A stretch of DNA of 64,000 nucleotides, from NCBI GenBank assembly GCA_025174535.1, contig JALBUN010000003.1, positions 1,448,501 to 1,512,500 of the forward strand. Direction: 5' to 3'. The notes beneath the pieces are model-generated. The model ran no database searches and was not told where the DNA came from. It was given only the letters and a program-made list of their open reading frames with translations. The translations under genes and the position numbers were made by a program. The stretch's first letter is position 1. Each line of letters begins with the position of its first letter. Below are positions 46,011 to 56,095 of this stretch, piece by piece. Source of the DNA: Cantharellus purpuraceus (lineage: Eukaryota > Basidiomycota > Agaricomycetes > Cantharellales > Hydnaceae).

Positions 46011-48177
46011 ATGTCAAACCCTTTGGCAAGCATGAGTGTGGCCAAGCTTGAGCAGTTGCTCTTGGCCCAACGGAAGAAAGAGGAAGAGGAGTGGAAACGG
46101 AAAGAGGAGTGTTTTGGAACCCGCAAAATTATGGTGTTAGGGCAAACTCTAAATCACCACAATTCCGTGAATGAACAGCTGAGAAGAATATCAAACCCTG
46201 CTGCAGCACAACTCCAGAAACAATTTAACGTTTGTACTTTGGTTACAATCCTTTGTATTGGTCAATGCAGACTATACGCAGAAAAGTAATACGTTTCTTA
46301 GCAGCAAGAAATGAATAAGACTTCCAGAGTCTAGAGTTCACGGACGCTTAGGGGTCCAGATATTCCAAAAAGAGGGGAATGCACTTAGAGGCTAAAGGAA
46401 GTAGGTGGATGAATCCAACCATCCAACCAGTGGCACTCAGAAGCGGTAACAGCAATGTGTGAAGTAGTCTAGCAACTGCTTCACATGAGTTCAAGCTTCT
46501 AATGCTCTGCAAAGGCAGTACACACTAGTAACTTAAACAAGAGCACTAATGGCAGGTTTATTGACAGACAATCTCACCCTGTAGATTCGTAGTCATGTGA
46601 GGCAGATACTACACTCATGCCCAAAGCAGGAATATCACTACTTCGAGTGCAATCAAGTACAGTTACACAACTGTAAAAGATCCTTGAACTGGTAATCAAC
46701 AGTTACTGAGATATAGAGGATGACACTGTATGTCACTCTAGTCACACTGGTGTGCAGAAGATGGGTAGAAGTGGTAGAATATGTTACTATTTCAGAGGCA
46801 GAATGGCCTCCTTATATATTGTATTTACAGGGGCTGACTAATGCTTCTGGAATATTCTACCTATTAATAGATGGAAACTACTGGAAGGTTGTGGAAGGTG
46901 GAAGAAAGGGGTAGAATATTCCAAGCCAATCACAGGATCTGATCACAGCACTAACACTGATCAGGAGCTGAATAATGGTTCTGGAAAGTTCTATCTAATA
47001 ATAGAGGGAAACAGCTAGAATGTTATGGAAAGGGGTAGAATATTCCAAGGCAATCACCTGATTTGATCACCCATCAGCTGATCTGATCCCTGAGCTAGGC
47101 ACTGATCAGGCAAAAAGAAGGGTGTCCACCCTGTTTTCTGCACTGGTTTGGACAGCCATGGATAGCCACATCTCAGGTGATGATCTCCACAGAAAATAGT
47201 GCCCTGAGAGGCTGTGGTTGTTAAGTTACAGAATATTTATTGATCAGAGACATCTGAGCTTGAATTCAGGCCAAATGCCTGGTCCAAAAGGGGAGAGCCG
47301 GCTGTGCGAAGGTTTGTGGGCGCCTATGGGTCCACAACTGTAGCACAGCAGAAATAAATGATTCTGAGCTGAGTTCTGCATGGAATATTCCCGAAAAAAA
47401 TATGGAAAAATAGAGAATATTTGAATAAGTCCATTCCAGGTACAAGCATCAAATATATGTGGATATTTAGGAATGGAAAAGCAAAGAATAGCACATTGGT
47501 GCTGCATAAATGGAATTTGATAGGGAAAAGGTGGTTCCCATACAAGGAGGAGGAAGCAGAATGGAGATGGAAGGAGGAGGAGGAGGCGGAACGGAGACGC
47601 AAGGAGGAGGAGGAGGTGGAACGGAGATGCAAGGAGGAGGAGGCAGAACGGAGACGCAAGGAGGAGGAGGAGGCGGAATGGAGACACAAGGAGGAGGAGG
47701 GAATGGAGACAGAAGGAGGAGGAGGAGCAGAGGCGGAAAGAGGCAGTGGAGACAGAACAGAGAAGGAAAGAGGAGGAAGCGAAGGCTGAGAGAGCCTGCA
47801 GGGTCAGGGAACTTGCAGCCGTGATGGAGGCCGTGAGACTGAAGGAAGTGGAGGAGCAGGTGCACGAGCTAGAAGCTGCCATGGAGGTAGAGGAGGAGGT
47901 GACTGGGGCAGGGGGAACCAGCCACCCAGGAAGTCCAAGTGTGCCAATATGGGCAGGGACCCCTGAAGTCACCATCATCTCTGTTACATGGACAGAGACA
48001 GCTTGTCTGAAAACTGTCACTGCGGAGGTCTCACTGTTATGTCTGCGGGCACAGCCATTGTTTGGGTTGGGTGCAGCTGAGGAAGATGAAGTGACGGAGA
48101 TGGAGAGGGCGGAGGTGGAGGCGGTGACGAGCCAGGATGCATCGAGGACGCATATCAAACCACTCTGACAGTCCAAC
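46011..48177 (+). pseudogene. Glutamate-rich coiled-coil protein gene, split by LTR-A
   Basis: The first exon-like part (46011-46109) reads MSNPLASMSVAKLEQLLLAQ then RKKEEEEWKRKEE. LTR-A A6 interrupts it, with AGGAG duplicated, and coding resumes at 47545 with EEEAEWRWKEEEEAERRRKE and similar heptads. Another frame from about 47746 gives METEQRRKEEEAKAERACRV, RELAAVMEAVRLKEVEEQVH, HPGSPSVPIWAGTPEVTIIS and ends at HIKPL. The repeated KEEEEAERR pattern predicts a long single helix or coiled coil. The frame change between the two parts, plus the insertion, makes it non-functional. No known domain is seen. The shared gene/LTR-B junction suggests it travels with an element. Confidence 0.55.
46110..47544 (+). 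mobile_element. LTR-A copy A6, 1435 bp
   Basis: Ends TGTTTTGGAACC and GGTTCCCATACA, with perfect duplications AGGAG (46105-46109, 47545-47549) in the coiled-coil ORF. It is of the subfamily without the TGAGTCA array, like A2. Confidence 0.95.
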
Positions 48178-48330
48178 TCCGCCAGCGTCTTTTCATATCA
48201 ACTTTTAAATAGTGCCGCAACTCCCTATCCACCTCAGTCTCTAATTCGAGCCATCGGTTGTCACTCGTGTTTCATCGCCATCGATCATTATCAGCCTTCT
48301 ATTCACACCGATCCTTTCATCATCATTCAC
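48178..48330 (+). promoter_or_regulatory. Probable promoter of the small ORF at 48331
   Basis: A TATA-like CTTTTAAATAG lies near 48203, and the rest is a C/T-rich leader with many CATC motifs up to ATGGCTTCC. The homologous ORF at 50241-50645 also has a TATA box about 90-100 bp before its ATG. Confidence 0.4.
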
Positions 48331-48765
48331 ATGGCTTCCCATTCTATTCCCCTCTCCAACATCACTTCTAATAATACATCACACTGGTCTCTGGACACAG
48401 AGGACTATCAAAAATACGCCGAGCTCCACGGGCATGTTAAGCCACCTCCACGTGTCAAAATACTTCCAAAACTCTTTCAACGTCCAAGATCCCCACCATG
48501 TCTCTCTTATGCCATTGGCGATCCCATATTCTTTCACAATTCCGTTGAACCATATACATTCCTTGACATTTCACCTCTATATCGTAACATGGATAGAAGA
48601 GTCGAACGTGAGGTAGAATTTCAGTTGCCATCACTGACCTATCCTCCCACTTCAATCCGACTCAGGTTACATCGTGTTAGGCAAAGGGACCGAATACTCT
48701 TGGAACGGGATACCATATGGAGACAGATCACTAAGACAATAAGGAGTATTTGTTGTGGATGCTGA
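48331..48765 (+). CDS. Small retroelement-associated ORF, IGDP family
   Basis: A complete 144-residue ORF starting MASHSIPLSNITSNNTSHWS. It shares with the ORF at 50241-50645 a W-S-x-D-x-x-D block, then PPP-x-V, then (A/Y)IGDP-(I/L)-F...N...PY-x-F, and a late W/R-rich helix. There is no signal peptide or membrane helix, and I do not recognise a known fold. It is followed by an LTR-like segment with a TATA box (48766-49545), as the other copy is followed by the gypsy-2 3' LTR. It lies downstream of the coiled-coil gene on the same strand. The function is unknown; an element-encoded accessory protein is the likeliest reading. Confidence 0.55.
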   Translation: MASHSIPLSNITSNNTSHWSLDTEDYQKYAELHGHVKPPPRVKILPKLFQRPRSPPCLSYAIGDPIFFHNSVEPYTFLDISPLYRNMDRRVEREVEFQLPSLTYPPTSIRLRLHRVRQRDRILLERDTIWRQITKTIRSICCGC

Positions 48766-49545
48766 CCGAAGTCCTCATGTGACTCAGGGTCAATTTACCT
48801 TCGGAGCCGTATGGAAGATGGTATTGGTGGACGTTTCTATTGTTCTTTTATATGACTCACCCCTGTTTCATCTTTTAATTCATTCATACACGACTTACTC
48901 ATCCTTGTTCTATTTTTGGTTCTTTTATTACTCATCACCCCCTATTCTTACAAAGATTACCCCTATTTGTCGTTTCATTTCTCCATGATTTCCCCCTTTA
49001 GTAGTTCAACTTCACACGCTTTGTCAGCTGGCTTGATCAGCATTTCTTGCATCATATCGCATCATTTGCTCCTCATATTGTGTCATTGTGCCCTGGGGAT
49101 TTGTATATAAAAGGGCGCTAGTTTTTGCCTTTGGAAGAATCAACAAGTTTTCAGCCAACGCTCTAAAGTCAAAGTCCAAGCTCTAAGTCTACGCTCTACG
49201 CTCTACATCACAATCCATCATCTCTACACTGAGGTAAAACACCTTGGTTCAATGATCAGATTTCCCTCCGCCACCGAGAGGTTGCTTCTCCTGAAACCAG
49301 CTTTCGCGTACCTCCCAACCGGGCTCCGCATTGTCATCCAGTCACAGAGCACAATCAGCCATCAGGACCGACCTTTAGCTCCCATCCCCATCCAACCACA
49401 GAGTACTATCCCACTTCCCTGTTACTTACCCCTCACCCTGATTGATCTTTGGAGTGCTGAACAACTGCGTTACACACCGTCTGTTTGCTAGGACCGTTGC
49501 GCGCAGGCTTATAGGATCTATTCCTTAAGCGAACCGACAGCGGAT
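48766..49545 (+). mobile_element. LTR-R, TATA-containing LTR-like segment
   Basis: The right end (GGCTTATAGGATC ... GCGAACCGACA) recurs at 1-170 and 42180-42351. It has a TATA box at 49104, a C/T-rich downstream leader and is followed by a gag-like ORF, which fits an LTR driving an element. The left boundary and target duplication were not found. Confidence 0.5.
49104..49113 (+). promoter_or_regulatory. TATA box in LTR-R
   Basis: TATATAAAAGGGCGC is a near-consensus TATA box. The transcript would start near 49135 and read through the repeated end of LTR-R into the ORF at 49558. Confidence 0.6.
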
Positions 49546-49557
49546 CCTGATGCCAAT

Positions 49558-49840
49558 ATGGAGCTCGACGCAAATGCAGAACCCAAGGTGGGTGTGGATG
49601 TCAGGATGGATGCGGAGCCGGATCCAACTTCAAATTGTTACAAGGAGATGGCTTGGGTAGCCATGGTCGAGGCTCACAAAAGAGCAGAGCTCTATGCTGC
49701 TACTACTAAGAAGAATCTTGATGTCGCAGTCTTTTCATTGAAGGCGTACCTGAGTGCTGATATGGAGAAGCAGGAGGCGGACCGGAGGGTGATATGGTGT
49801 AAGGCAGAGAGTCATGTGTTGGCAACTGTGAGGACAACGC
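49558..49840 (+). pseudogene. Gag-like ORF start, cut by gypsy-2
   Basis: MELDANAEPKVGVDVRMDAE is followed by SNCYKEMAWVAMVEAHKRAE and a helical stretch, VAVFSLKAYLSADMEKQEAD. It opens 13 bp after LTR-R and is cut at 49841 by the gypsy-2 3' LTR, so only about 94 residues remain. Position suggests Gag, but no zinc knuckle is left to confirm it. Confidence 0.4.
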
Positions 49841-50187
49841 TGATGACGAGGCCACAACAACAAGATACTCGATAAGTGAGAGCCGATAAGAGATAATGCC
49901 AGCTGGTACAGCGGATATCCTCAGTCTATACAGCTGTTTCTGATAAATACATGGGACTTACCTGGTACAGCGATATCCTCAGAGATCAAGCTGAGGGGAT
50001 CACACTGCACCAAGGCGAGTCTTTATACTAAATGATGGAGACGGATAGGAGAACCAAGATAGGGGAGGAAGGATAGGGGAAGTGATAGGGGCAATGAAAT
50101 AGGGGAGATGCACCCTGACAGGCTGCGCTGATAGGGGTGTCCAGAGAAAATACTAAAAATAGAATATGACTCATTTGAACCCTGACA
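49841..50187 (-). mobile_element. Gypsy-2 3' LTR, 347 bp
   Basis: In minus reading it runs TGTCAGGGTTC to CCTCGTCATCA. Next to it, on the internal side, is the polypurine tract AAGAGGGAGGTGA (50188-50200). Compared with the 5' LTR remnant it has an extra ~58-bp segment, apparently a partial duplication around GGTACAGCGGATATCCTCAG. Confidence 0.8.
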
Positions 50188-50240
50188 TCACCTCCCTCTT
50201 AATGCATGTCATCTCGATATGCACTCTCATCCCATCCATC

Positions 50241-50645
50241 TCAAGAGAGACACACCCTGAAGCACTCTGCAAGGTCCCTTCTCACTCTCTGCCAAAGTAG
50301 AGCCCATGATGAGTGTTGATGGTGACTCTTCTCTGCCTTGGGGTAAAGTGGGATGGTGAACTCTCTGGGGGATATGGGATCGTCTGTGCTGAAAACTGCT
50401 CCAAGTATCATCTCCCCTCCCTCATAGGTGACTTTACCGGCGAGCCCTTGGAAGGCGTATGGTATGTCATAGTTGCCAATGAATAGAGGGTCCCCAATGT
50501 AGTATGTCTGGCGTCTTGATGGATTATGATGCCAGAAGGGGAAATGAACTTGTGGAGGTGGAGATGGGAGGTCATAATCCTCTACAGCATGTGCAGTATC
50601 CCTTGAGTCAACTGACCAAGTGATGGGTAGGAACAGAGTGAGCAT
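50241..50645 (-). CDS. Gypsy-2 small downstream ORF, IGDP family
   Basis: A complete 134-residue ORF, MLTLFLPITWSVDSRDTAHA, then PSPPPQVHFPF, YYIGDPLFIGNYDIPYAFQG and a C-terminal LLWQRVRRDLAECF. It sits between the end of pol and the polypurine tract, in the same direction as the element. Its own TATA box (50733-50742, minus) lies about 90 bp before the ATG. It is homologous to the ORF at 48331-48765 (WS.D, PPP.V, IGDP.F, N...PY.F). It has no visible stop, although the pol around it is broken by stops. It is not a known gypsy envelope: no signal peptide or membrane helix. Confidence 0.6.
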   Translation of the reverse strand: MLTLFLPITWSVDSRDTAHAVEDYDLPSPPPQVHFPFWHHNPSRRQTYYIGDPLFIGNYDIPYAFQGLAGKVTYEGGEMILGAVFSTDDPISPREFTIPLYPKAEKSHHQHSSWALLWQRVRRDLAECFRVCLS

Positions 50646-50732
50646 AGAGGGGTGGATTCAGACTGGTAGGGCATGGTGGGTTGGGTAGTGAATGATGATG
50701 GTTTTACTGAGGAAGGGGAAGTGGATTCACTG

Positions 50733-50742
50733 GCTTATATAC
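50733..50742 (-). promoter_or_regulatory. TATA box upstream of the gypsy-2 small ORF
   Basis: Minus strand reads TTGTATATAAGCC. It lies about 88 bp before the ATG at 50645 and overlaps the end of pol, so the small ORF could be transcribed separately from the genomic RNA. Confidence 0.5.
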
Positions 50743-50744
50743 AA

Positions 50745-52173
50745 TTAGTGGAATTTCGGCATGGATGAATTTGGTGAGCGCCAAGCTTCACTGTGCCTAT
50801 TCTGTGGCTCTGAAATGTGTCCAATACCACATGTTGGGTTCCTGCTAGCTGTCCAATCAAAGAGGACCTGTTTGGGAGGTTCTGGGAAGTTCTCAAAGTG
50901 TCTGAAGGGAAGAGCCGCATAGGTGGCTGCCGAAATACGCCTTGGGGCTTCAGGATTTTCCCGATGGAAGTCTGCAATGTGCCTTCTAGCCCCACTGGCA
51001 TCCTTAGCTGGGATCCAGAGGTCATCAGCAGCTCCATAGCCCTTCCAATGCACCAGGTATTCCAGTCTTCCTTGGAAAACTCTGCTGTCAAGGATCTTCT
51101 CAACTTCATATTCCTGTACTCCATCTCGAATGACTGGAGGTGGTGGAGGAGATGACTGGCGTTCAGGGATGGGATCCTTTTCATAAGGACGGAGTAAGAC
51201 AACAGAGAACACTGGATGAGTGCGGCCAAAGATTGGGGGAAGTTGTAGGCCATAGGCATTTCATGAGACCACCTTATTAATCACATACGGTCCTAACCAT
51301 TTGTGATCAAGTTTCTTGGTTGGACGGGTGGTGGTGATATTTTGTGCATTGAGCCAGACCTTGTCACCAAGCTTGTATACTGGGGCTGCTTGCCGATGGG
51401 CATCATAGAATCGTGCCATATCATCTGCTGCCTTTTCCAGGGTGGAGTGAGCCTCAGTGGTGGCTGTCTCCATATGCTCAGTGAATTCTTCCAGTGCTTC
51501 AAGTCGTGTCTCTCAGATTGGCTCTAGCCCAAGCCTTGGGTGTTGGCCTGTATCAAGCATGAAGGGGGTTGACCGCGTGGAGGAGTGGATGTGGTTGTTG
51601 TATGTGAATTTGGCAAGAGGAACCCACTCAATCCAGTCATCCTGGCGCTGATTGACGAAAAGCCTCAAGTATTGTTCAATTTCTTGATTGACCCTTTCCG
51701 TCTGACCATTGGTTTGTGGATGATATGCTGTGGATGCTGCAACCTTGATCCCCAAAAGCTTATTGAGCTCGCGCATAAATTGAGAGACAAACTGGGTGCC
51801 ACGGTCACTGATGATCTCCTCAGGAAGGCCGTGGTGTTTCCACACATGGTCTCGGAAAAGTCGTGCAACTCCTATGGAGTTGATGTCAGAGGTGGTAGGG
51901 ATAACATGTGCTCGTTTGGAAAGATGGTCCACAATGACAAGGAGTGCATCATAGCCATGGCTGATGGGTAGTTCTACAATAAGGTCAACAGATATCACTT
52001 GCCACCTCCGATCTGGGACACGATTAGGCAGGAGTTTACCCATAGGAGGAGCAGGGAAAGTTTTTGTCTGATTGCAGAGGTCACATCCCTTGATGTATTT
52101 GGCAATGTATCATCCAAATCCAGGCCACCAGTAGCTGCGGGATACAAGTTATGTTGTTCTCCAGCGACCAGGG
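50745..52173 (-). pseudogene. Gypsy-2 integrase and chromodomain
   Basis: The zinc-binding end CDLCNQTKTFPAPPMG and the core LIVELPISHGYDALLVIVDH, SDRGTQFVSQFMRELNKLLG and STAYHPQTNGQTERVNQEIE show D...D...E. Then YKLGDKVWLNAQNI and, after a stop at 51259, HPVFSVVLLRPYEKDP and the chromodomain EYEVEKILDSRVFQGRLEYL / VHWKGYGAADDLWIPAKDAS. Stops at VVS*NAYG and GLEPI*ETR interrupt it. Such chromodomains are known to guide integration to methylated histone H3. Confidence 0.92.
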
Positions 52174-53587
52174 TGTTTTGGAACCCACAAAATTATGGTG
52201 TTAGGGCAAACTCTAAATCACCACAATTCCGTGAATGAACAGCTGAGAAGAATATCAAATCCTACTGCAGCACAACTCCAGAAACAATTTAACGTTTGTA
52301 CTTTGGTTACAATCCGTTGTAATGGTCAATGCAGACGATACGCAGGAAGGTAATACGTTTCTTAGCAGTAGGGAATGAATAAGACTTCCAGAGTCTATAG
52401 TTCACGGACGCTTAGGGGTCCAGATATTCCAAAAAGAGGGGAATGCACTTAGAGGCTAGAGGAAGTAGGTGGATGAATCCGACCGTCCAACCAGTGACAC
52501 TCTGAAGCGGGTAACAGCGATGTGTGAAGTAGTCTAGCAACTGCTTCACACGAGTTCAAGATTCTAATGCTCTGTGGCAGGACTATCGACAGACAATCTC
52601 ACCCTGTAGATTTGTAGTCACGCGAGGTAGATACTACACTCACGCCCAAAGCAGGACAATCACTACTTCGAGTGCAATCGAATACAGTTACACAACTGTA
52701 AGCGACCCTTGAACTGGACAATCAACAGTTACTGAGATATAGAGGATGACACTGTATGTCACTCTAGTCACACTGATGTGCAAATGATGGAGTAGAAATG
52801 GTTATTTATTTCAGAGGCAGAATGGGCTCCTTTTATATTGTATTTACAGGAGCTGACTAATACTACTGGAAACTTCTACCTATTAATAGATGGAAACTAC
52901 TGGAAGCTAGTGGAATATGTGAGAAGGGGGTGGAAGTTTCCTAGCCAATGAGCTGCTTGGATTTGCTCTGACTCATGGCATGAGTCATGGATGGAGTCAT
53001 GGTGTGACTCAGAGCAGGAGTCATAGTATGAGTAATCACAGGAGTCATGGTATGAGTCATGGAAGGAGTCATAGCATGAGTCATGGCAGGAGTTATTGCA
53101 TGAGTCACCATTACTCAAATAACTCGGTCAATACTTTGTTTCCCGGGCTGATTAGCACAGCTATGGGTAGGCATGGCTTCTATTGAACTCTCCACTGAAA
53201 ATGGAGTCAGGAGGTGCAGTGGTTGCGAAGATATTGAGGATTTACTGGCAGTGGTGACCAGATTGAGTCGGAGATTGAAATGAGTCATGTGATCGAAAAT
53301 GAGTCAGTTGTCCGGGTGACTCCGGCTGACTTTGAGGCTGCTGACATCTGCGAAGGTTTGTGGGTCCATGTGGGTCCCAAAACTTCGCCCAGCAGAACAA
53401 TAAGTTTGTAGACTCATTTCTGCATGGAAAATTCCCGAAAAAATATGAAAAAATAGAGAATATTTGAATGGCCCTGAATCAAGAGAAAGCAGCAGATATA
53501 TGCTGATATTTTAAGGCCATCAAGCGGAATTGTACAGTTTCGGGACTTTAAACAAGATCTTTTTAAGGGAAAACCAGTTCCCATACA
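52174..53587 (+). mobile_element. LTR-A copy A7, 1414 bp, in gypsy-2 pol
   Basis: Ends TGTTTTGGAACC and GTTCCCATACA, with perfect duplications CAGGG (52169-52173, 53588-53592). It carries eight exact TGA(C/G)TCA sites between about 52966 and 53307 and is nearly identical to A5 and A8. Confidence 0.95.
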
Positions 53588-55592
53588 CAGGGTGACCTGT
53601 AATGTGAGTATCGTGGTGTGCCCTTACAATGTCATGGTGCAATTTTGGGTCAAGAGGGACATATACCTTGCCACAATAGAGGACAAGTCCATTCTCCTCG
53701 GTCCATTCCTGTCCTCGTAAATTACAAGAGGGACCAAGTTCCTTAAGAGCCTTTACAACCTTTTCATCTCTGTTGGTGCAGTTCTGCACACGTTCCAGGA
53801 ATATGTCTCCTTCTCCTGTGATCATTTGAGCTTCTGGCCCTGGATAGGTGGATGTCGCATTGATGTGGAATAGCTCAGGGCCAAGAAGAACCTGGTTCTG
53901 GTTATCTTCCTCCCCCTGCTTATGATCTACATGTCATGAGAGGGCATCAGGTTTGGCTGAATGTTGTCCAGGACGGTGGATCAGTTCAAAGTCAAAATGA
54001 GAAAGGTATAGTGACCAGTGAGCTTGTCGACAATTGAGATTCTGAGCTGTATGGAAATATGTGAGGTTTTGATGGTCGTTAAGGATTTCAATCTTGTATT
54101 TGGTCCCTTCCAAGATGTGGCGCCATTCTTCTAGTCCACGGATGACTGAGAGCAATTCCTTATCATGGATGGCATAGTTGCGCTCTGCATCTGAAAGGCT
54201 CTTGGATACAAAACCTACCGGCCTCCATTTCTCATCTTCACAGAGTTGAGATAGAACAGCACCTGTTGCATATGCTGAAGCATCTGTCTCTAGTTGAAAA
54301 TGCTTGGTTTGATCTGGGAGGACAAGGATTGGAGTTGATGTGACAAGCTGCTTGAGTTTATCAAAGGCTTCTTGTTCTGGGCCATCAGGTATCCAGGACC
54401 ACTGTGTATCTGCCTTTGTTAACCGATTCAGAGGCTTTGCAATATGTGAGAAGTCCTCAATGAAGCGACGATAGAAATTGATGAAACCCAGGAAGGATTT
54501 GACTTCTGTCACATTGTGCGGTGTGGGCCAGTCTCTGACTCCAGCCACCTTAACTGGGTCCATAGCTACCTGTCCCTGTGAGAGAATCAATCCAAGATAA
54601 TCTACCTTCTGTTGCGAGAAAAGGCATTTCTCTGGTTTGAGGTACAGGTGGTTGGCCTGAAGAATTTCAAGGACAGATTGCATGATCGTGTGGTGTTGTT
54701 CTAGGGATTCAGTGAAAATGAGGATGTTGTCCATGAACACTACCATAGTGCCATCATCAATGAGCTCCTTGAAAATGCCATTCATCATCGTCTGAAAGGT
54801 TGCTGGGCTGTTTGTGAGACCAAAGAACATGACCAGGGGTTCAAATAGACTACAATTGGTTCGAAAGGCTGCCTTCCACTCATCACCCTCTTTAATACGC
54901 ACATTGTCATATCCCCATCGGATGTCAAGCTTGGTAAAGTACTTGGCATTGGCTGCAGCAATTTTATTCATGATGTCTGGTACCAGGGGTAGTGGGTAGG
55001 CGTTCTTGATTGTGATATCATTCAGCTTGCGGTAGTCTTGCACAAAATGAAGATTACCATCCTTCTTCTTCACAAAAAAGACAGGGGATGCCATGGGTGA
55101 CTTGGAAGGACGTATACAATGATTCCATAGGTTCTCCTCAAGGAATGCGTCCAACTTCTTCTGCTCATTTGGGGACATTGGATAGACCTTTGTGCTGAAG
55201 GGTTGCACTCCTGGAGTGAGTTCAATAGCATGGTCCCATAGTTTTCGAGGTGGAAGTTGGTCAAAGGACTCCTTTGCAAAAACATCCTTAAATCCCCAGT
55301 ACGCCTTTGGGACAATCTCCTCAAAGGTTTTGACTGGAGTAGATTCTGCAGCCTTCTGTGCGAGCTGTTGAGAAACTGTTGAACCAGCATAGATATTCTC
55401 CAAGTCTTCTTCTACAAAGATAACAAATGTTCGGTCTCCCTCGTATTGGGGTTGCCTGTGTGAGTTCTTGCCATTTGAAGGAGTTGTACCAAGCGAATGC
55501 TCTTTGTGTTCTGGTACTTCTCCACATGAATCAGGGCAGCGAGTCATCTGTACCTTTCCTGTACACCAGTCTACCTCTGGGTTGTGCTTCAC
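53588..55592 (-). pseudogene. Gypsy-2 RT and RNase H
   Basis: A long ORF (to 53934) covers ELTPGVQPFSTKVYPMSPNE, SPVFFVKKKDGNLHFVQDYR with KLND, MFFGLTNSPATFQTMMNGIF, the palm MVVFMDNILIFTES, FLGFINFYRRFIEDFSHIAK and RNase H FQLETDASAYATGAVLSQL. The last residue pair of the palm is DN instead of the usual DD. Between 53588 and 53934 a further fragment encodes the RNase H/integrase linker. One stop separates it from the main ORF. Confidence 0.92.
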
Positions 55593-56095
55593 AAGCCAGG
55601 TGTGCCCAACAATTATGCCAAAGGTTCCCAGGCTTGTGACTGAAAATGTGGCACGTTCAGTATGGGTCCCATATGTGCAGATGAGATTGACTTCTTCCTT
55701 GATTGAACCTGCTTCATTTGGGGTCCCATCAATGTTATAAACAGGTATGGCACATGGTAGAGGGCGTGTTCAAAGTTTCTCTGCTTTGACATATTCTGCA
55801 TCAATGAACATTCCTGTAGCACCACTATCAAGGAGTGCATCCATGGCTAGAGGGTATCCAGTGTCTACCAAGTGGATTTTCATGGGAATTCTTGTACATC
55901 AACGGATGTCTGCAGATCGAAGGTAGAGACGAGGAGGGTCATCATGTTTAGCTGGAAGTTGAGAAGGGTTTTCAGGCATGGCTGTTTTGGTTTCAGTCTG
56001 ATGGACAAGGGAGTGTGCATGTAACATATCGCTTGTGAGCCCTACAGTACATGATTCAAGAACTGAAAACCAGTTTGTCAGGCAGGGCATGCTCT
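55593..56095 (-). pseudogene. Gypsy-2 protease region
   Basis: The frame has ALLDSGATGMFIDAEYVKAE, the retropepsin DSGA motif, then PLPCAIPVYNIDGTPNEAGS and GIIVGHTWLVKHNPEVDW, with stops between them. It joins the end of gag to RT. Confidence 0.8.

Noticed and set aside
46720..46914. Conserved 64-aa ORF MTLYVTLVTLVCRRWVE (also 30916 and 44601)
   Set aside because: It is conserved only because it lies in LTR-A copies; no start context, domain or excess of silent changes is seen.
46110..47544. LTR-A as a MITE or other DNA transposon
   Set aside because: Only about 12 bp of imperfect terminal inverted repeat, TG...CA ends and 5-bp duplications fit an LTR-type integrase better.
50817..51155. 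Plus-strand ORF over the gypsy-2 chromodomain
   Set aside because: It is antisense to the clearly coding integrase/chromodomain frame and has no domain of its own.
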